A stretch of 64,000 nucleotides of DNA, from the NCBI RefSeq assembly GCF_900496995.4, contig NC_044006.1, positions 44,992,120-45,056,119 of the forward strand. Reading direction: 5' to 3'. The stretch is from Aquila chrysaetos chrysaetos. Taxonomy: Eukaryota; Chordata; Aves; Accipitriformes; Accipitridae. Below, in pieces: positions 1 to 12,800 of this stretch (its first letter is position 1; each line of letters starts with the position of its first letter). Position numbers and translations under genes: made by a program. A model generated the notes under the pieces. It searched no databases, was not told where the DNA came from, and worked only from the letters and a program-made list of their open reading frames with translations.

Positions 1-3000
1 TCAGTTTCTCCAGTCAGTAGGCTGCTTTTGAAAGGGTGGTACCATGTCTTTCAAGGATAAGCATTTAGAAGTTTACTTATTTAGTCTATGGGAACAGGCA
101 CTGGAGAGAGCTTGTACTTCATGTTCTCCCTGGCAGGATCCTCCCTGATATTTGGTAAGCCAGACACACATTTCTACCTACCTTGCTTACTTGAAGGCAA
201 TCCCTAATATCCTGCCTTTCTTAGGTGGATAGTGGATGAAAATATATTTGCTTATATTCTTGCTTGTGCACAGAAAAACCTCATGTGTCTCTACTGATTC
301 ATTTCTTCACTAGATCAATTTACATTGTTTGTGCATTGTAAATTCTCTGGCTAGGACTTGGCACGTGTGCCAGTGGCATGTGATGCCTGGCATCCATATG
401 ACCAGCTTATGTGGTGTCACCCTGCTGTAAATCATGGAAATAATAGAAAGCATTTCTGAATTACATCCTTAGCCAATAGTAGAAAAGTTGCCTACTGTTT
501 TCCATCAACTGAAATTACTCCTCCTGTAAAGAAGTCATTTCATTCTTGATTTTTCTTACTTTTCCCCAGAATATTCTTATTAAATTCCTATAAGCATCCC
601 TCTGTAACAGGTTGATTACAAGGGAAGAACTGCATTTTGTCCTGAGCTCATGTGCAAATATTTCCTCAGTTAACACATCTCTCCATTCCCAGTAGGATTA
701 GATCATTGTAACTCTAATATTTCACAAGAATTTGCTGCTGGTTTGATAAATTGAAAAGATGGCATCTTCTCTACCGCAAAGTTCTTTGCCCCACAAAAAA
801 GCCATACTGTAATAAATAATAAATATACAGTACAGCTTCCTTAGACAGATTCCAAGAATTTTATATGCTGTAATTTAATCCTTAGAAAACCAGAGGATAT
901 TAAATGAACTAAACTGTCTTAGCCAGCAATCTCTGATTTGGGCTGCTCTTTGATGTTTATATCTGAAAGTCTTTGATGTCTTACAATTGTTTCAGAAATT
1001 AGAAAAAAATCTTGACTTTGTAAATCATTTTGTGATTACATAAACGACAATATGATGATGAATGGCACAGAGTTTACAAAAATGAATTGTTTCTCTGAAT
1101 ATTAAGTTAATCAAAAAGCCAAGATTGTCTAGTATGAGCTCCTAGTGCCTTAAAGATCCTTTGGCATTCCAGATGCACGATGAAACAAAAATAGTGTAGC
1201 CTTATTATGAGCACCTTTCCACATCTGCAATCGTGTTATACAATAAACTCTTGTTCTTTTGTAGCAAGATTGCACTGGTTCTTTTTTTCTTTCTTTTTTA
1301 TTATTAATTTGAAACATGTGGGGAGAGGGTAATCCAGTAAGCCATAGGCATTTCATATCAGAGCTTTCATGCAATCACATGTAACGTCAACCATCTGGGT
1401 GGAAGGAGAGATAGAACTTGGTTTATATCAATAGACTGTGAATGATAGCAAGGAGCAGAAACAGTAGAGTTCAAATGAAGATTATATATATATTCATGTC
1501 TATGAACATAATAGTAGTAGTATTCATTTGAACATAGGCCCAGTGATGGAATAAACTGGTTTTGCTATTAAATAAAATAGCAAGCACTATACAATAAGAA
1601 TGTTTGTTGTATTTACAACACTTTGAATGTATAGCATTGTTTGTAAGTGGACGCAAACGATACACATGAAACATAAAAAAGAACAAGTTGTATGCATATA
1701 CATGTGCAAAAAGAGAGATTTCTATCGGCAACATATTTTTATGATTGGTAAATATATGCCATTTTGAAATTCCACAAAACTAGTGATTAGGTAGACAATT
1801 AAAAGATAATAATTTAGAAACCAGATGTCTCCTTTTATTTTGAGCAAAAATAAACCATTATCTCTAAAAACACATTCATTTATTGTTTATTTTCAAAGTG
1901 AACTTCAAAATTAAATTACAGTGTTTGGAAGAAAAAAATTAAATAGACATCTGAAAGAAATAGAATTGATTTAAAATTTTACCTTTTTGATGTCAAAGGA
2001 TATCTTAGAGGAAAGCCTTAAGGATATAAATTCTTCTCAGACTTACAGTAAAAGCATGCAATTTTTTAAGATGCATAATCCTGTATCAAAGTTTCGTGAA
2101 AACCCGATAAAAACTCAAGAGTTCATACATCTAAAAGATTAAAACCAACAACCAATGCAAACACTTAAAATTATTTACAGTCCTGTGAAATCCAAACTGC
2201 ATGCATGTGGAGTACTCTTATGTTGTAAAAACTGCAGCTCAGTCTGGAATTCTGTACAATAGAAGCAGAGAGGAAAATATATGACACGTAATATCTTTGC
2301 CTGTAGACTACAAATTAGTGAGTTTCCACTCCATGTTTAGGTAACATATCATCTAATCATTAAGACAATTCTATGCTGATGTTTTCTTTTAAAGTAGCAT
2401 TCCAGGTGTTTGTTGCCTGTTCTCTACAAGTCACTGAATAGGAACAAATTCCAAGGTGAGAATCTGAACACTGAAATTATGTTCTGGTTGGCTGAATAGT
2501 TTTGTAAATAAGCCATTAAAAGAGGTACTATCTTCCAGGTTAGTTTTTTAGATAGTTAATAGTTTGGCTGATTGATTACTTTTTTTGTTTTGTTTTGTTT
2601 GGTTGCTTGTGAGTATTGAGCATTCTAATCATCCCCTACCTTTTACTTTATTCTAAAGAAGAACTGAAGCCACAAGCCAGCGTATCACTTAAGCACTTGG
2701 TAACTTCAAAGTTCTCATCACACTTGAAGTGAATGACACTACTTTTGTATGGATATCTATAAACACAAATAAGTGTTTTGCCTTTTTGGGACCTAATCAT
2801 TGGCTAAAAATCTCAGACCTACTGTATCAAAATATTCTGCTGTATTTCATGTATATTTTCTCAGATGCCATGACCGCAAATACAGTCAAGAGCTTTTATT
2901 GGCCATCTATCCCAAATAAATTCTCTGTGGAAACTTGAGGGCAAGGGGACATGCCATCCCCTCCTGTTGGGAGGAAGCATGCTCTTTCAAAGGAAAAAAG

Positions 3001-3099
3001 ATGTCAGGCTTCAGAACTCTGGATTCCAAGAATTGCAGGAACATAGAAATGCTCTTTGCAGGGGACCTTTGGAGGTGTCTCCCACACAAAGTTTACTCT
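1..3099. other. AT-rich intergenic DNA, nothing recognised
   Basis: No open frame here looks like a protein family I know, and I see no RNA gene. The stretch is AT-rich, with short homopolymers and a small TTTTG-type run near 2580-2605. It is consistent with the gene-poor flank upstream of FERD3L in amniotes. Conserved non-coding elements could be present, but they cannot be judged without an alignment. Confidence 0.6.
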
Positions 3100-4790
3100 T
3101 GCTAGCACTAAATCAGGTCAGACATATCTTAGTACTGTCCTGTCTAGAAAACTTTCAAGGATGAAGATTTCCCATGCTCTCTGGGCAACCTGGTCCAGTG
3201 TTGTACTACCTGTCTGCCACAATTAAGTTGTTTTTGTCATCTTTGCACCTCCCCTTCTAGTACTTGCAGGTTGCTGGGTTGCTAATAGATCATTCCTTAG
3301 CCTCCTCTTTGTCAGACTAAACAAGTCCAGCTCTTTCAACCTCTCTTCATTATCATCTTCAAAGTCCATCACTGCAATCTCTTATTTCTCAGTATCCCTC
3401 AGATGTTTGGGGGGGTCCAAATTAGAGTTTGTTTTCCTTATACAGCTTCATCAATGCCAAGCAGAGGACAAGAATAACTTCATTTGGTCTGCTCCCATGC
3501 TCCCCCTAACACAGTCCAATACATGATTTACCTTATTTGCATTTTGTGCTACTGGTTTATATTCTACCTGTAGTCAATTACACCCTTGTCCTTTTCAGGG
3601 GACTTTTTACTTATTTCCCAGGCTGCACAGATACATGATGTTGTTCTGACACACACTCAGGTTCCTCATGAGGTTTATGTTGGTTCAGTGCTCAAGAACT
3701 CTCTGAATTAAAGTTTTCCCGTTCTTCATGTCAATCATTCCTCTTAATTAGTATTATCCGCAGCTTTGCCTGAACACGTATTCTGTGTCACAATCTAAGT
3801 TGTTGCTTGAAATACTGAACAATGTGAGTCCCAGGACCAAATCATAGGGTACTTTGCTCATTACCAGCCGGAACACAAATGACTGATTTTACCCCTCTTT
3901 TACTGTTTTGGTAAAGCCGATTTTCAATGCATCTGAGAAACTATTATTCCAGTCCATATCTCCTCAGCTTCCACAGGGAATCTTTTTGGACACAGTGCCA
4001 AAAGTCATCCTGAAGACCAGGTATCCATTGCTTTCCTCCTGCCTAGTTGTCATGCCATCTCATCATAGCAGGCAATCAAGCTAGTCAAGTATGATTTGTC
4101 ATTGAGAAGTCTGTCCTGGTTATTCCTGATTGCTTTCATGTGTTTGGAGATGGATTCCAAGGGGATATGCTTTATGATCTTTATAGGGATTAATATGGCC
4201 TATAATTCCCCAAGTCATCCTATGACTTTTCTTAAAGATGGGCATAGTGTGAGCCTTTTTTGGTTGCAAGGGATCTTCCCTGATAACCACAGTTTTCTTC
4301 AGAGACAGCAACCTTGCAGTCACTGCAGCCAGCTCTTTCAGTGACCTTGGGTGAATCCCACCCAGCTCCATCATTTTCAAACCTCTCTCAGTAATGCTTA
4401 CCCTGTTTCTACCGCATTATTGGCTTTCCCTCTTTACCAAACTGCACTGATCCACACAGAGGTGTGAGATCAGGTTTTGCCAGTGAAAACTGAGACAAAA
4501 AAGATGAAGTCTACTTCAACCTTTTCTGCATCATCAGTCACTAGGTTGTCTACCTCATCAAACTCACATTTTTCCTGAACTTTATTTTGCAGCTAAGATA
4601 TCTGCAGAGTCTTCTCTCATCACCTTTTATGTCCCTGACTACTTTTAGCTCTGACTAGATATTGGTCTTCAAATTCTTGTCCCTAAATACCAAAGAAAAA
4701 CACTATAATTGTGCTTTTTCAGCTGTTTTCTTTCTATTTCTTGCAAGTTCCCTTTGTGTTTTAATTCATCAGGAAGGTTCCTGTTTAGCC
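3100..4790 (-). mobile_element. Degenerate CR1 LINE, 3' part of ORF2 plus 3' UTR
   Basis: Read on the minus strand, this resembles the 3' portion of an avian CR1 (chicken repeat 1) non-LTR retrotransposon. On the plus strand it runs through the reverse complement of the CR1 3' UTR (the 'CTCTGGGCAACCTG' block near 3179-3193 and the 'CCTCCTCTTTGTCAGACTAA' block near 3301-3320). It then continues into the complement of the reverse-transcriptase region, for example 'TTAAAGATGGGCATA' near 4232-4246 and the 'GTGAAAACTGAGACAAAAAA' block near 4483-4502. Frameshifts and stops are everywhere, and the longest remaining minus frame is 86 codons, so it is dead and old. Like most CR1 copies it is 5'-truncated. 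The ends are approximate, and the exact CR1 subfamily cannot be set by eye. Confidence 0.75.
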
Positions 4791-6283
4791 AAAAGGACAG
4801 CTAGTGAGGGGTCTTAGACTGGTCAAGTGGATGCATAAGGGTACACTGCTACTTGATGTTCGAATCATCACTTTCTGGCTTGTGAAGGTGAAATGAGGAA
4901 GGATTTCCACAGGCTGATGAGCAAAAAAGGTTCCTGCTGCTTCATGGTGTTTTTCTGTAAGCGGTCTGCTTAACAAACATGAAAAGTAAAATGGGAAACA
5001 GTGGCAGATAAAATCTGAAAAGTCCAAGTTCTGGAAGGGACCAGCTAGACCTTCTTGTCTTCTTTTCTGAGTCAGTGTTAGAGAAATTTTCTCTAGTGGG
5101 AAAAAAGAATGTTTATTTTAAATTTTTTTATTCTTGCCCTCTTAAGTTACTTTATTTTTCCTAGATTTTGCTGTCAGGCTTAAGATTGGCCATATAGCAA
5201 TAAGTTCGATCAACTGAAAACATAGCACCTGTGGTTTTAGATGCAGAACGGTATCACAAGTTTTTCCTTCATTTTCATCCCTCTGAACAGAACTGGTTTG
5301 TAAAAGGCCTAATACCCATAAAATACATCCAGTGGGAAAATTTCCTGAATCCATTGTCACTGCAAAGATCATTGGGTTAAACATGTCTGTTAGTAACTTT
5401 ATGCAACCACCTAGATCTGCAGTTGTGTTTATCCAATGTTTAATTTTAGTTTAATTATTGATAAGATAATGGTTTTTAATATTAAAAGGCTATTAACTAG
5501 AACTCCTTGTTCTCCCAACTTCTTTAAAACATCCTTGCTGTTGGTCTTTGAATAATAAATCAAATAATATCAATACTTTCAAAAATACACAATGCAATTA
5601 AAACAGATGTGTTTTAAAATATTCTGAAGAAATTAACTCTAGTACTAAACAGTAAGTGAAAAAAAATTACAAATGATGTGATTGCTTCAGAATGCATTAA
5701 GAAACTCCCTTTCAACACAGGCTTAGAGGAATGAGTCAAGAAATCCTGGAAAAAATCTCTCATAGCAATAAAGACTAAACCAAAACCACCATGGCTAATC
5801 TTTAACATCCTAGGACACTCCTTCTGAATGAATACTGTGTACTACTGTATATCGAGTTTTTAATTCACAGTGCTGATTTTCTACCTAAGTAAAATGAGAT
5901 TTATGTGTCCTTTTTTCTTTCTGAAAAGTAGAAAAGAAAATAGATTTGCCCAATTATTCAATCTTTCTGGAGCTAAAGTTAAAAGGGATTGTTCCATTCC
6001 TAACTTATTTTCTCTGGATCTGGTCTCACAAATGAGATAATCCCAGAGAGGTTTAGCTTTGAAAGCAAAAGTGAGTGATTTGACTTTTCCTGAGCTTGTG
6101 ACCCAGGATTACCTAGCAATTAAAGAATTAATCTAGTAGACCAGAGATAGTGGGTTTGTTCTTAGCTTTGCAACTAATGTATTTTGGTAATCCAATGCAA
6201 ATAACTGAACCTACTTGTCTTCAGTTTACCCCTTCACAAGTTGATATACTTACACATTTTGCAGGTGTATTATGTACATGCCT
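4791..6283. other. Intergenic DNA, nothing firmly recognised
   Basis: No gene is visible. Around 5020-5060 there is a weak resemblance to another CR1 3' end, too diverged to call. The rest is AT-rich unique-looking sequence. Confidence 0.5.
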
Positions 6284-6613
6284 TTCGTGGTTTAACCCCA
6301 GCCAGCAACTAAGCATCACACAGCCACTCACTCACCTCCCTCACAGTGGGATGGGGAAGAGAAGCAGAAGAGTAAAAGTGAGAAAACTCATGGGCTGAGT
6401 TAAAGACAATTTAATAAGTAAAGCAAAAGCTGTGCACACAAGCAAAGCAAAACAAGGAATTCATTCACTACTTCTCATCAGCAAGCAGGTGTTCAGCTAC
6501 CTCCAGGAAAGCAGGGCTCCATCACGCGTGATGGTTCCTTGGGAAGACAAACGCCATCACCCCAAACATCCCCCTCTTCCTTCTTCTTCCCTCAGCTTTA
6601 TATGCTGAGCATG
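6284..6613 (-). mobile_element. Truncated solo LTR of an avian endogenous retrovirus
   Basis: From about 6285 the plus strand matches, in reverse complement, an LTR family I recognise as common in bird genomes; its characteristic end is 'CGTGGTTTAACCCCAGCCAG'. In minus orientation the promoter part of the LTR comes first: a TATAAA element lies near 6597-6602, and an ATTAAA-type polyadenylation signal near 6409-6414. The match stops abruptly near 6613, so most of U3 is missing. No gag, pol or env sequence is adjacent, so this is a truncated solo LTR with no coding capacity. The family name is not assigned because that needs a repeat-library search. Confidence 0.65.
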
Positions 6614-9600
6614 ATTTTAAATGCAAGGATGAAGTTGTCTGTGATTCACCACGTCCTTTGTGCAAATGAATTCAAACTGTTGTTCCTCACCACTAGCCTG
6701 GGGAAAATCCCTAAAGAGGGGTGAGTCTGCATTATTCAGGAATTCTCTGAAATTGGGCAAATCTGGAGCAAAGATGACCTGGGGAAGAGGACATGAAGAA
6801 ACTGTGTTAAGATCAGTAAGTTTACAGAATAGGTGGAGTATGAGTCCTCATTCCTCACTCTCTAGCCTTGAACTTCACTTGGGTGCATTTTTTATTTACT
6901 ATTTGCTTTTAAAATTCAGTGCCTATATATGGTTTTATTTACTATTGTGCCATCAAACCACTGCATCAATGAATAAGACTACAATAGCTGCTATGGCTTT
7001 TAGGTTCAGCCTATGTTGTATTTTCCCTCCACTGGACAGAATTTGGAATTTGAAAAATTAAAATCATTTTCAATCCCAAGAGCTCTGGGCTTCATCTGTG
7101 TGTGATAACCTTCCCAGAACTAGCTCTAGCTCCCTTCTAAATCTCCAGCCCTACTGGTGCGTAGGAAAGGGCTCACCTTCCCTTCATGCCACCACCATCA
7201 AGGCAGTGTGTCCTCCTGCCCCTTCTCCACCGAGGCTATGACTATTTAACTCTTCCTCCCTTTAGAATATACTTTTTTGTCACAAGCTGCATGAAAGATA
7301 ATCTTTGCCTTATTTTCTGGTAATGCATAAAGACCCCAGTAATGTCTGGGTTTCCCCCTCTTACTAGTCACAGCAGAAATACAAAGGAAGATTCAGTCCT
7401 GGCCTGGAAGACCTTCTAATCTGGGATGGGAAGCAATGTGTCTGTAATAAATCAAAAGGCATAACACAGGAAAGTCTCCCCTTCTTCTTCATGTTGGGGA
7501 GGGAATAGGAGAACCACTTCACCTCCACAGAAGTAGTGTCTGGCTTTCTTCCTTGATAGTCAGGGCCAGGCCAGCACTTTCCCAGGTATTAACATACTCA
7601 ACTGCTCCCTTTTTAGTTCTAAAAACCTTCTACTCATTCATGATAATTCCTACTTTATAACTACTGATAAGCACCAAACTCTGTAGTATACCAAGATTTG
7701 AGTTTTGTCACAACCTAAAATACATAGAAAATAGGAGGAAGGATAACATGCGATGCAATGACCCACCTACAGTGAGGGGGAGAGACTGCTTTAGTGTGGC
7801 TGTTCCAAAAAATAATCAAGCATCCTAAATCATTGTTTGTTTCTAATAACCCAGAAAGATGAATATGTTATTTCATTTTTCCCCAAAACAAATAAAATTG
7901 CAGTGTTGAATTAGCTATGTTGTACAAGTTAGCTTCTATGACACAATTACATGTGACTTACTTTGTTGGATGAACAACATGACCAGGTACATGAAAATTA
8001 GATATTTTCTTTAATTCTAAGGGGAATAAACAAATGGAGCTCAAATAATATTTAAAAGCCCATATGTAAATTCTCCAGTATGTAGTGAATCCTGTAATTG
8101 AAAAAGACAAGCTTACACAAGATTTTGAAATAGCCAAATGCTTGTCTTGCCCAAGTTTTTTCTATCAGAAAGATAGATTCTGTCATCTAAATTGGCAACA
8201 AGCAACACCTTCCACCACCTTTGAAACATTTTCTACAGAAAATGTAGATTCAGGAGCATTCAAAACATTCAATCTCTTACTTACCAAAAATATGAAAAGG
8301 AAAAACAAGACATGACTATTTTGTATGGCACAGATGATTATAGATGTATTAGACTAGCAGTTTCTACTGGGAGTTTAGCATGAAAGGTATTATAAAAATT
8401 CTCAGGTTAGTCTCCTTTCCTGCATACAGACACATATGAATCAAGTAAATGGGTTTAAAAACATGTGATTTAAGAAAATGTGTTTACTTTCTAGCTGTTG
8501 AGCCTATAAAAAGGATCTATATAACTAACACCAGTTTAAGTAACTTTAATGTTGATGTTAACATGATTATTCCTAATAACACCATGAATTGTTAAAAGCA
8601 GTTACGCTGACATTAATGACATCTTTTTATTCTGTAATCCAGTCAAAATGACTGTGTGTAGAGCAAAGCTACTAGGAAATGCATTGTTTTCCTCATTCTT
8701 CAAAATTCTGAAAATTAAATGTTTTTGAGAGGAGTGTACTTTTAGATACTTTATTGAAGACTTGCCCTGCTACAGCAGACTACAAATTACAAGACTTTAA
8801 AAATTCTAGATTGCTTATACATTTGGATTAAAGTAGCCAAAATCATTAAGGATTCTACCCATGCTCGAGCTCAGTGCCAGGCAAAGTTCATGCAGCTCTG
8901 AGCTGTTGTGCCAGAGCAAGGCCTGGGGATGGGTAGCACTAACTGCAAAGGAAAATGATTAAAGAGGCAGAGAGACAGAAAATAATCAAACCATGAGAAG
9001 TGGGATTTTGGGGTAGAGACAGCTCAACCTAAGGAGCTGAATAGAAGACTGAAGCCCAAGGAGGTAAGACTAAACCATGTTCCACTTGGAAACTGAGGTA
9101 ACAAGCTGAAGAAGTGGTGACTGGAGCAAGGACAGTTTAAGGGAGAAGAGGTGGGACATAACAGTGAATCATAACACAGAAAGAGACAGGACACTGATAA
9201 GGGCAGACCGGAGAGGATAAATCAGGTTGGACCTAATTTGTCAGAAATGAGAAGTGCCAGTACGTCACATTCCCTTTGTAGACGGGAACAAATCGTTCTG
9301 TTCTCAGTACACTTTTTCTGCCAGCAAATATCTGTGAAATCTTCTGGCAAAGTATGCCATCTTCCCTCAGGTCCTGATGGCAGAGTGGGGGATAACATTT
9401 GGCTTTACAGGTTTAAAGGCAGCAAGTAACATGATGGATCTAAAGATTTCAGCCCTGCCACAAACACATGTGAGGATAACGTGATGGAACATAGGATGGA
9501 AGCTTTCATTTTGCAGTTTACTTTAAAAAAATCTAGCAAATAACAGTAAAACTGGCATGTATTTTAAAAATTACATTTGCAGAATCAAACCCTTTAGGTT

Positions 9601-9732
9601 AGTAAGCAACCAAAGCTGTCTCCATGTTGCTAATAAAAAACATGTTCCAGATATGTGTTAATAAACCACTTGATTAATGTATATTACTTTTAATTCATAT
9701 TAAAATTGTATATTATCTATAGAAGGGCCTAG
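6614..9732. other. Intergenic DNA, nothing recognised
   Basis: The 133-codon frame spanning 6660-7061 has no family resemblance and begins inside diverged sequence beside the LTR. I see no exons, RNA genes or clear repeats in the rest. Confidence 0.5.
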
Positions 9733-9758
9733 TAGCTTAATGGGGTCTTCTTAAGCTA
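9733..9758. repeat. Short perfect inverted repeat (8-bp arms, 10-bp loop)
   Basis: TAGCTTAA at 9733-9740 is followed by its exact reverse complement TTAAGCTA at 9751-9758. It is the first of two hairpins within 100 bp. No function is known. Confidence 0.6.
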
Positions 9759-9807
9759 AAAAGGCTGTATAACACAAGTGGTCCCCAAAATTAAATTCTA
9801 GGTAACT

Positions 9808-9834
9808 CAAATTGGAACCCCCAATTCCAATTTG
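9808..9834. repeat. Perfect inverted repeat (10-bp arms, 7-bp loop)
   Basis: CAAATTGGAA at 9808-9817 pairs exactly with TTCCAATTTG at 9825-9834 around a C-rich 7-base loop. It abuts the tandem repeat that starts at 9831. Confidence 0.7.
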
Positions 9835-9892
9835 CCGTTTTGTTCTATTTGCCATAATTGTTCTATATCTATTTGCCATATTGTTCTATTTC
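9831..9892. repeat. Three imperfect tandem copies of a TTTGCC...GTTCTA unit
   Basis: Three consecutive units begin with TTTGCC and end with GTTCTA plus a short tail, at 9831-9847, 9848-9871 and 9872-9892. They are 17-24 bp long and differ by small indels. Confidence 0.65.
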
Positions 9893-12800
9893 TGCTTCCC
9901 TTCTGCAAACAGAACCATATCTATCAAGCACATTGATATGGCAGCTGATACAGCATGAGAAATGTTTTTTAAAAGCTCATATGAAATTATTAATCCTATC
10001 TTTAAATCATGGCTTATATAGCACAGGGAAAAAAATGAAGGTGAAACACTGAGCAACAAGAAGGAAAGAAAACACTATTTGTTATATTAGCAGCTTCTAA
10101 TGTGTTGAATCAGAATTAAATTGAAATTCAGTGGGAAAGATCCTATGTGACACTGTAATTGGTGACTATTGTCATAAATATGCACGAAGCTGAAAGCTGT
10201 TAAGAGGATATTCAGGACTAGCAAGGAAAGAAATTCCATATCCTTAGGAGAATAACAATGCCAGAAGCTAGCGAGTCAGTGGATGGCTGAGAAGCTTGGC
10301 AAAGGAGACCTGTTCTTTAGAGAAGAGTTTCAGTGTAGGCCTCCTTGCTGGTGTAGGAGATACACCTGTGAACTACGAAAAATCATCTGGTACTTCCAGA
10401 TTCTATAAAATGAAGCAGGTAATATCCAGATTCTAAAAAATGAAAACAAAATAAGAGGTAGAAGATCCTGCCTGGCATGTGTACTGTCAGTATCAGAAAA
10501 TCCAAAGCTGAGTAGGTCAAAAGACAAAAGGGCTCATTTGATCCAAGTTGATCCCACCAAATAAAAAATGGAGGCTACAAAGAGGATTCTGGTAATGAGT
10601 CTTGGTCCACCATCATACATGCATTTATTCTGTTGATATATAAGCAAAATCTTTAAGTAACTATAGTTTTCAGCCTGACTTTTCCCTGCATTTTACAAAT
10701 TGTGAGAAGTGGCAGAGAAAAAAGCATTAATTAATGGTTCTAGTACTTAATTACATACTAATAAAATTAATTAATTGTAATAAAGATTTAGAAAAAAAAA
10801 AAATCTAGATTCCTAGATAAACAATACATGCTTTCATTGCATTCCATTTTCCACAAACAATATTTATATAACAAAATCAAGGTGAAAGAAGCTATGTTTA
10901 AATAACATTACATTTTTTCATGCATGCTGATAAAAAGCCAGGAAATTCAGTTAAGGTTGACATTCCAACCTTAATACATGTCCTGTTCTCAATTCCTCCC
11001 ACCCCTAAGGTTGTGATTAAGGAAAAAAGTATCACTCATAAAACTTTGCAAGCATGATGAATCACATCACACCCTAACCACAACTATTCATTTCATTTGT
11101 CTATGATTTACCCAAAATTGCACTTTCAAACTTTTCCTTCATCATTTGGTCCCGTAAGGGGAAATATCAACAGTTACTTCTTTAAACTTTTCAAATGGTG
11201 TGTAATACAGCTGTAAATAGAAATGAATTGCACTTTACTGGCAGAATGTACCTAGTTTTATTAGGTTTTGCCCAAAATATTGAGTTTTGCTAATGATTTC
11301 CTGTGTCAGGGAACAATGATGTTACTGAATGTCACATTTTTGTCAGGGAGAGCCAAGTTGTGAAACCTGATCTTTGTAAGTAGGTGCTTGTATTCAAATT
11401 GGAGTCCTATTAAAGACAGGCTGTGACACAGGAATGCATTCATACAGTCAGATACACATAGGATCAGTGCCTGACATTACTTCTGGGACCAGACCGTGAT
11501 GCTCTGGCTTCACTGGATATATTCTGGTTTTAAGAACAGAACTGATCCTTATGCTGGACTTCACCTGCTTTGTAAGTAGAGGTTACTCACATATACCATC
11601 AACATAAGGAATAAAGTTAATCCTTATATTGCCTATACACGTAAAGTACTTGCGAAAAAAAAAGGTGGCAGAGAATACTTCCAGACTGAAATTCTAGTCA
11701 CTGCACCCGAATATATCCAGTTGTGTTTGCCCACATACTCGGGATATATACCTTACTGGATTTTTTTTATTTTTTTTTTAGCTTTTATTCATAAACTGCT
11801 AATTCTAGAGCCAAGTTCATCCCATAGGACTGAAGTTAATCTGAGTTAGAAGCCAGTATCCCCAAGCTCCTTAGACAGTCTGTCAGGGCAGATAGACTTC
11901 AGGTGGACTGAAGAGTCCACTACAGATGCTCAGATCTCTGCAGGACTCAGAGTGTCTCCATGATAACTTGATACTTGGATAAGAGCCAGGAGTTAGATAA
12001 TATGAGCCCATTTCTAGTATCCATTTTATTTTTCTTAACTGATGGAGTCAATCAATTCTTTATGCACATGAGACCTGAAGAAGTCAAAGTGAGGTTACCT
12101 TGTCCTCATGTCCGTACACTTCATCTAACTGTAGTGTACCAAAGTCTTTCCCAGCTGTTTCAACCAGCAAGGCACTGCTTGCTCTGGTGTACATTAGCTT
12201 TGACTTTGACTTCAGGACTCTCCTCGTTTCTGGTTTCATTGCAAGCCACTCGAAACAGTACTGACCAATTTATCTGAAACTTTTTATTTGGTCTCCTTCA
12301 GCTTCACAACTGACTCAGACATAAACTCTTTGAACATAAACTCTATCACAGTCCAATATTCCCTGCCTAGATAATCTCATAATGCGTTGAGACATTAAAT
12401 CTATAACATCTCAATCAGTAATGCTAAGTCATCAGAATGGCTGCCTTTGCCTGTGTGATAATGTGGAAAATTATCAGCACAGGGACTCAGTACACAAGGT
12501 TATAAGGGGAGTAAAACTATTTCCATAGAAGTACGCTGAATTAAAATGCACATTGTCCTTGTTTCTGTTAGTACAAAGGATATTGGATTTGTTATATAGG
12601 GAAGCTTGTTAAGAGACATTGATTTTCAAAATTGTTAACAACCACGACATAATCAGGGTATGGGCAGAAGAGGATATATATGCTTTTCTGTTAGGGCTAA
12701 TAGATCAGAAAAGCTGTTGTGGTTTGGGTTTTAAAGCCAAACCCTACATGAACATCAAGAATCATATCATAGATATTTTTGAAAAAAAAAAAATTATGGA

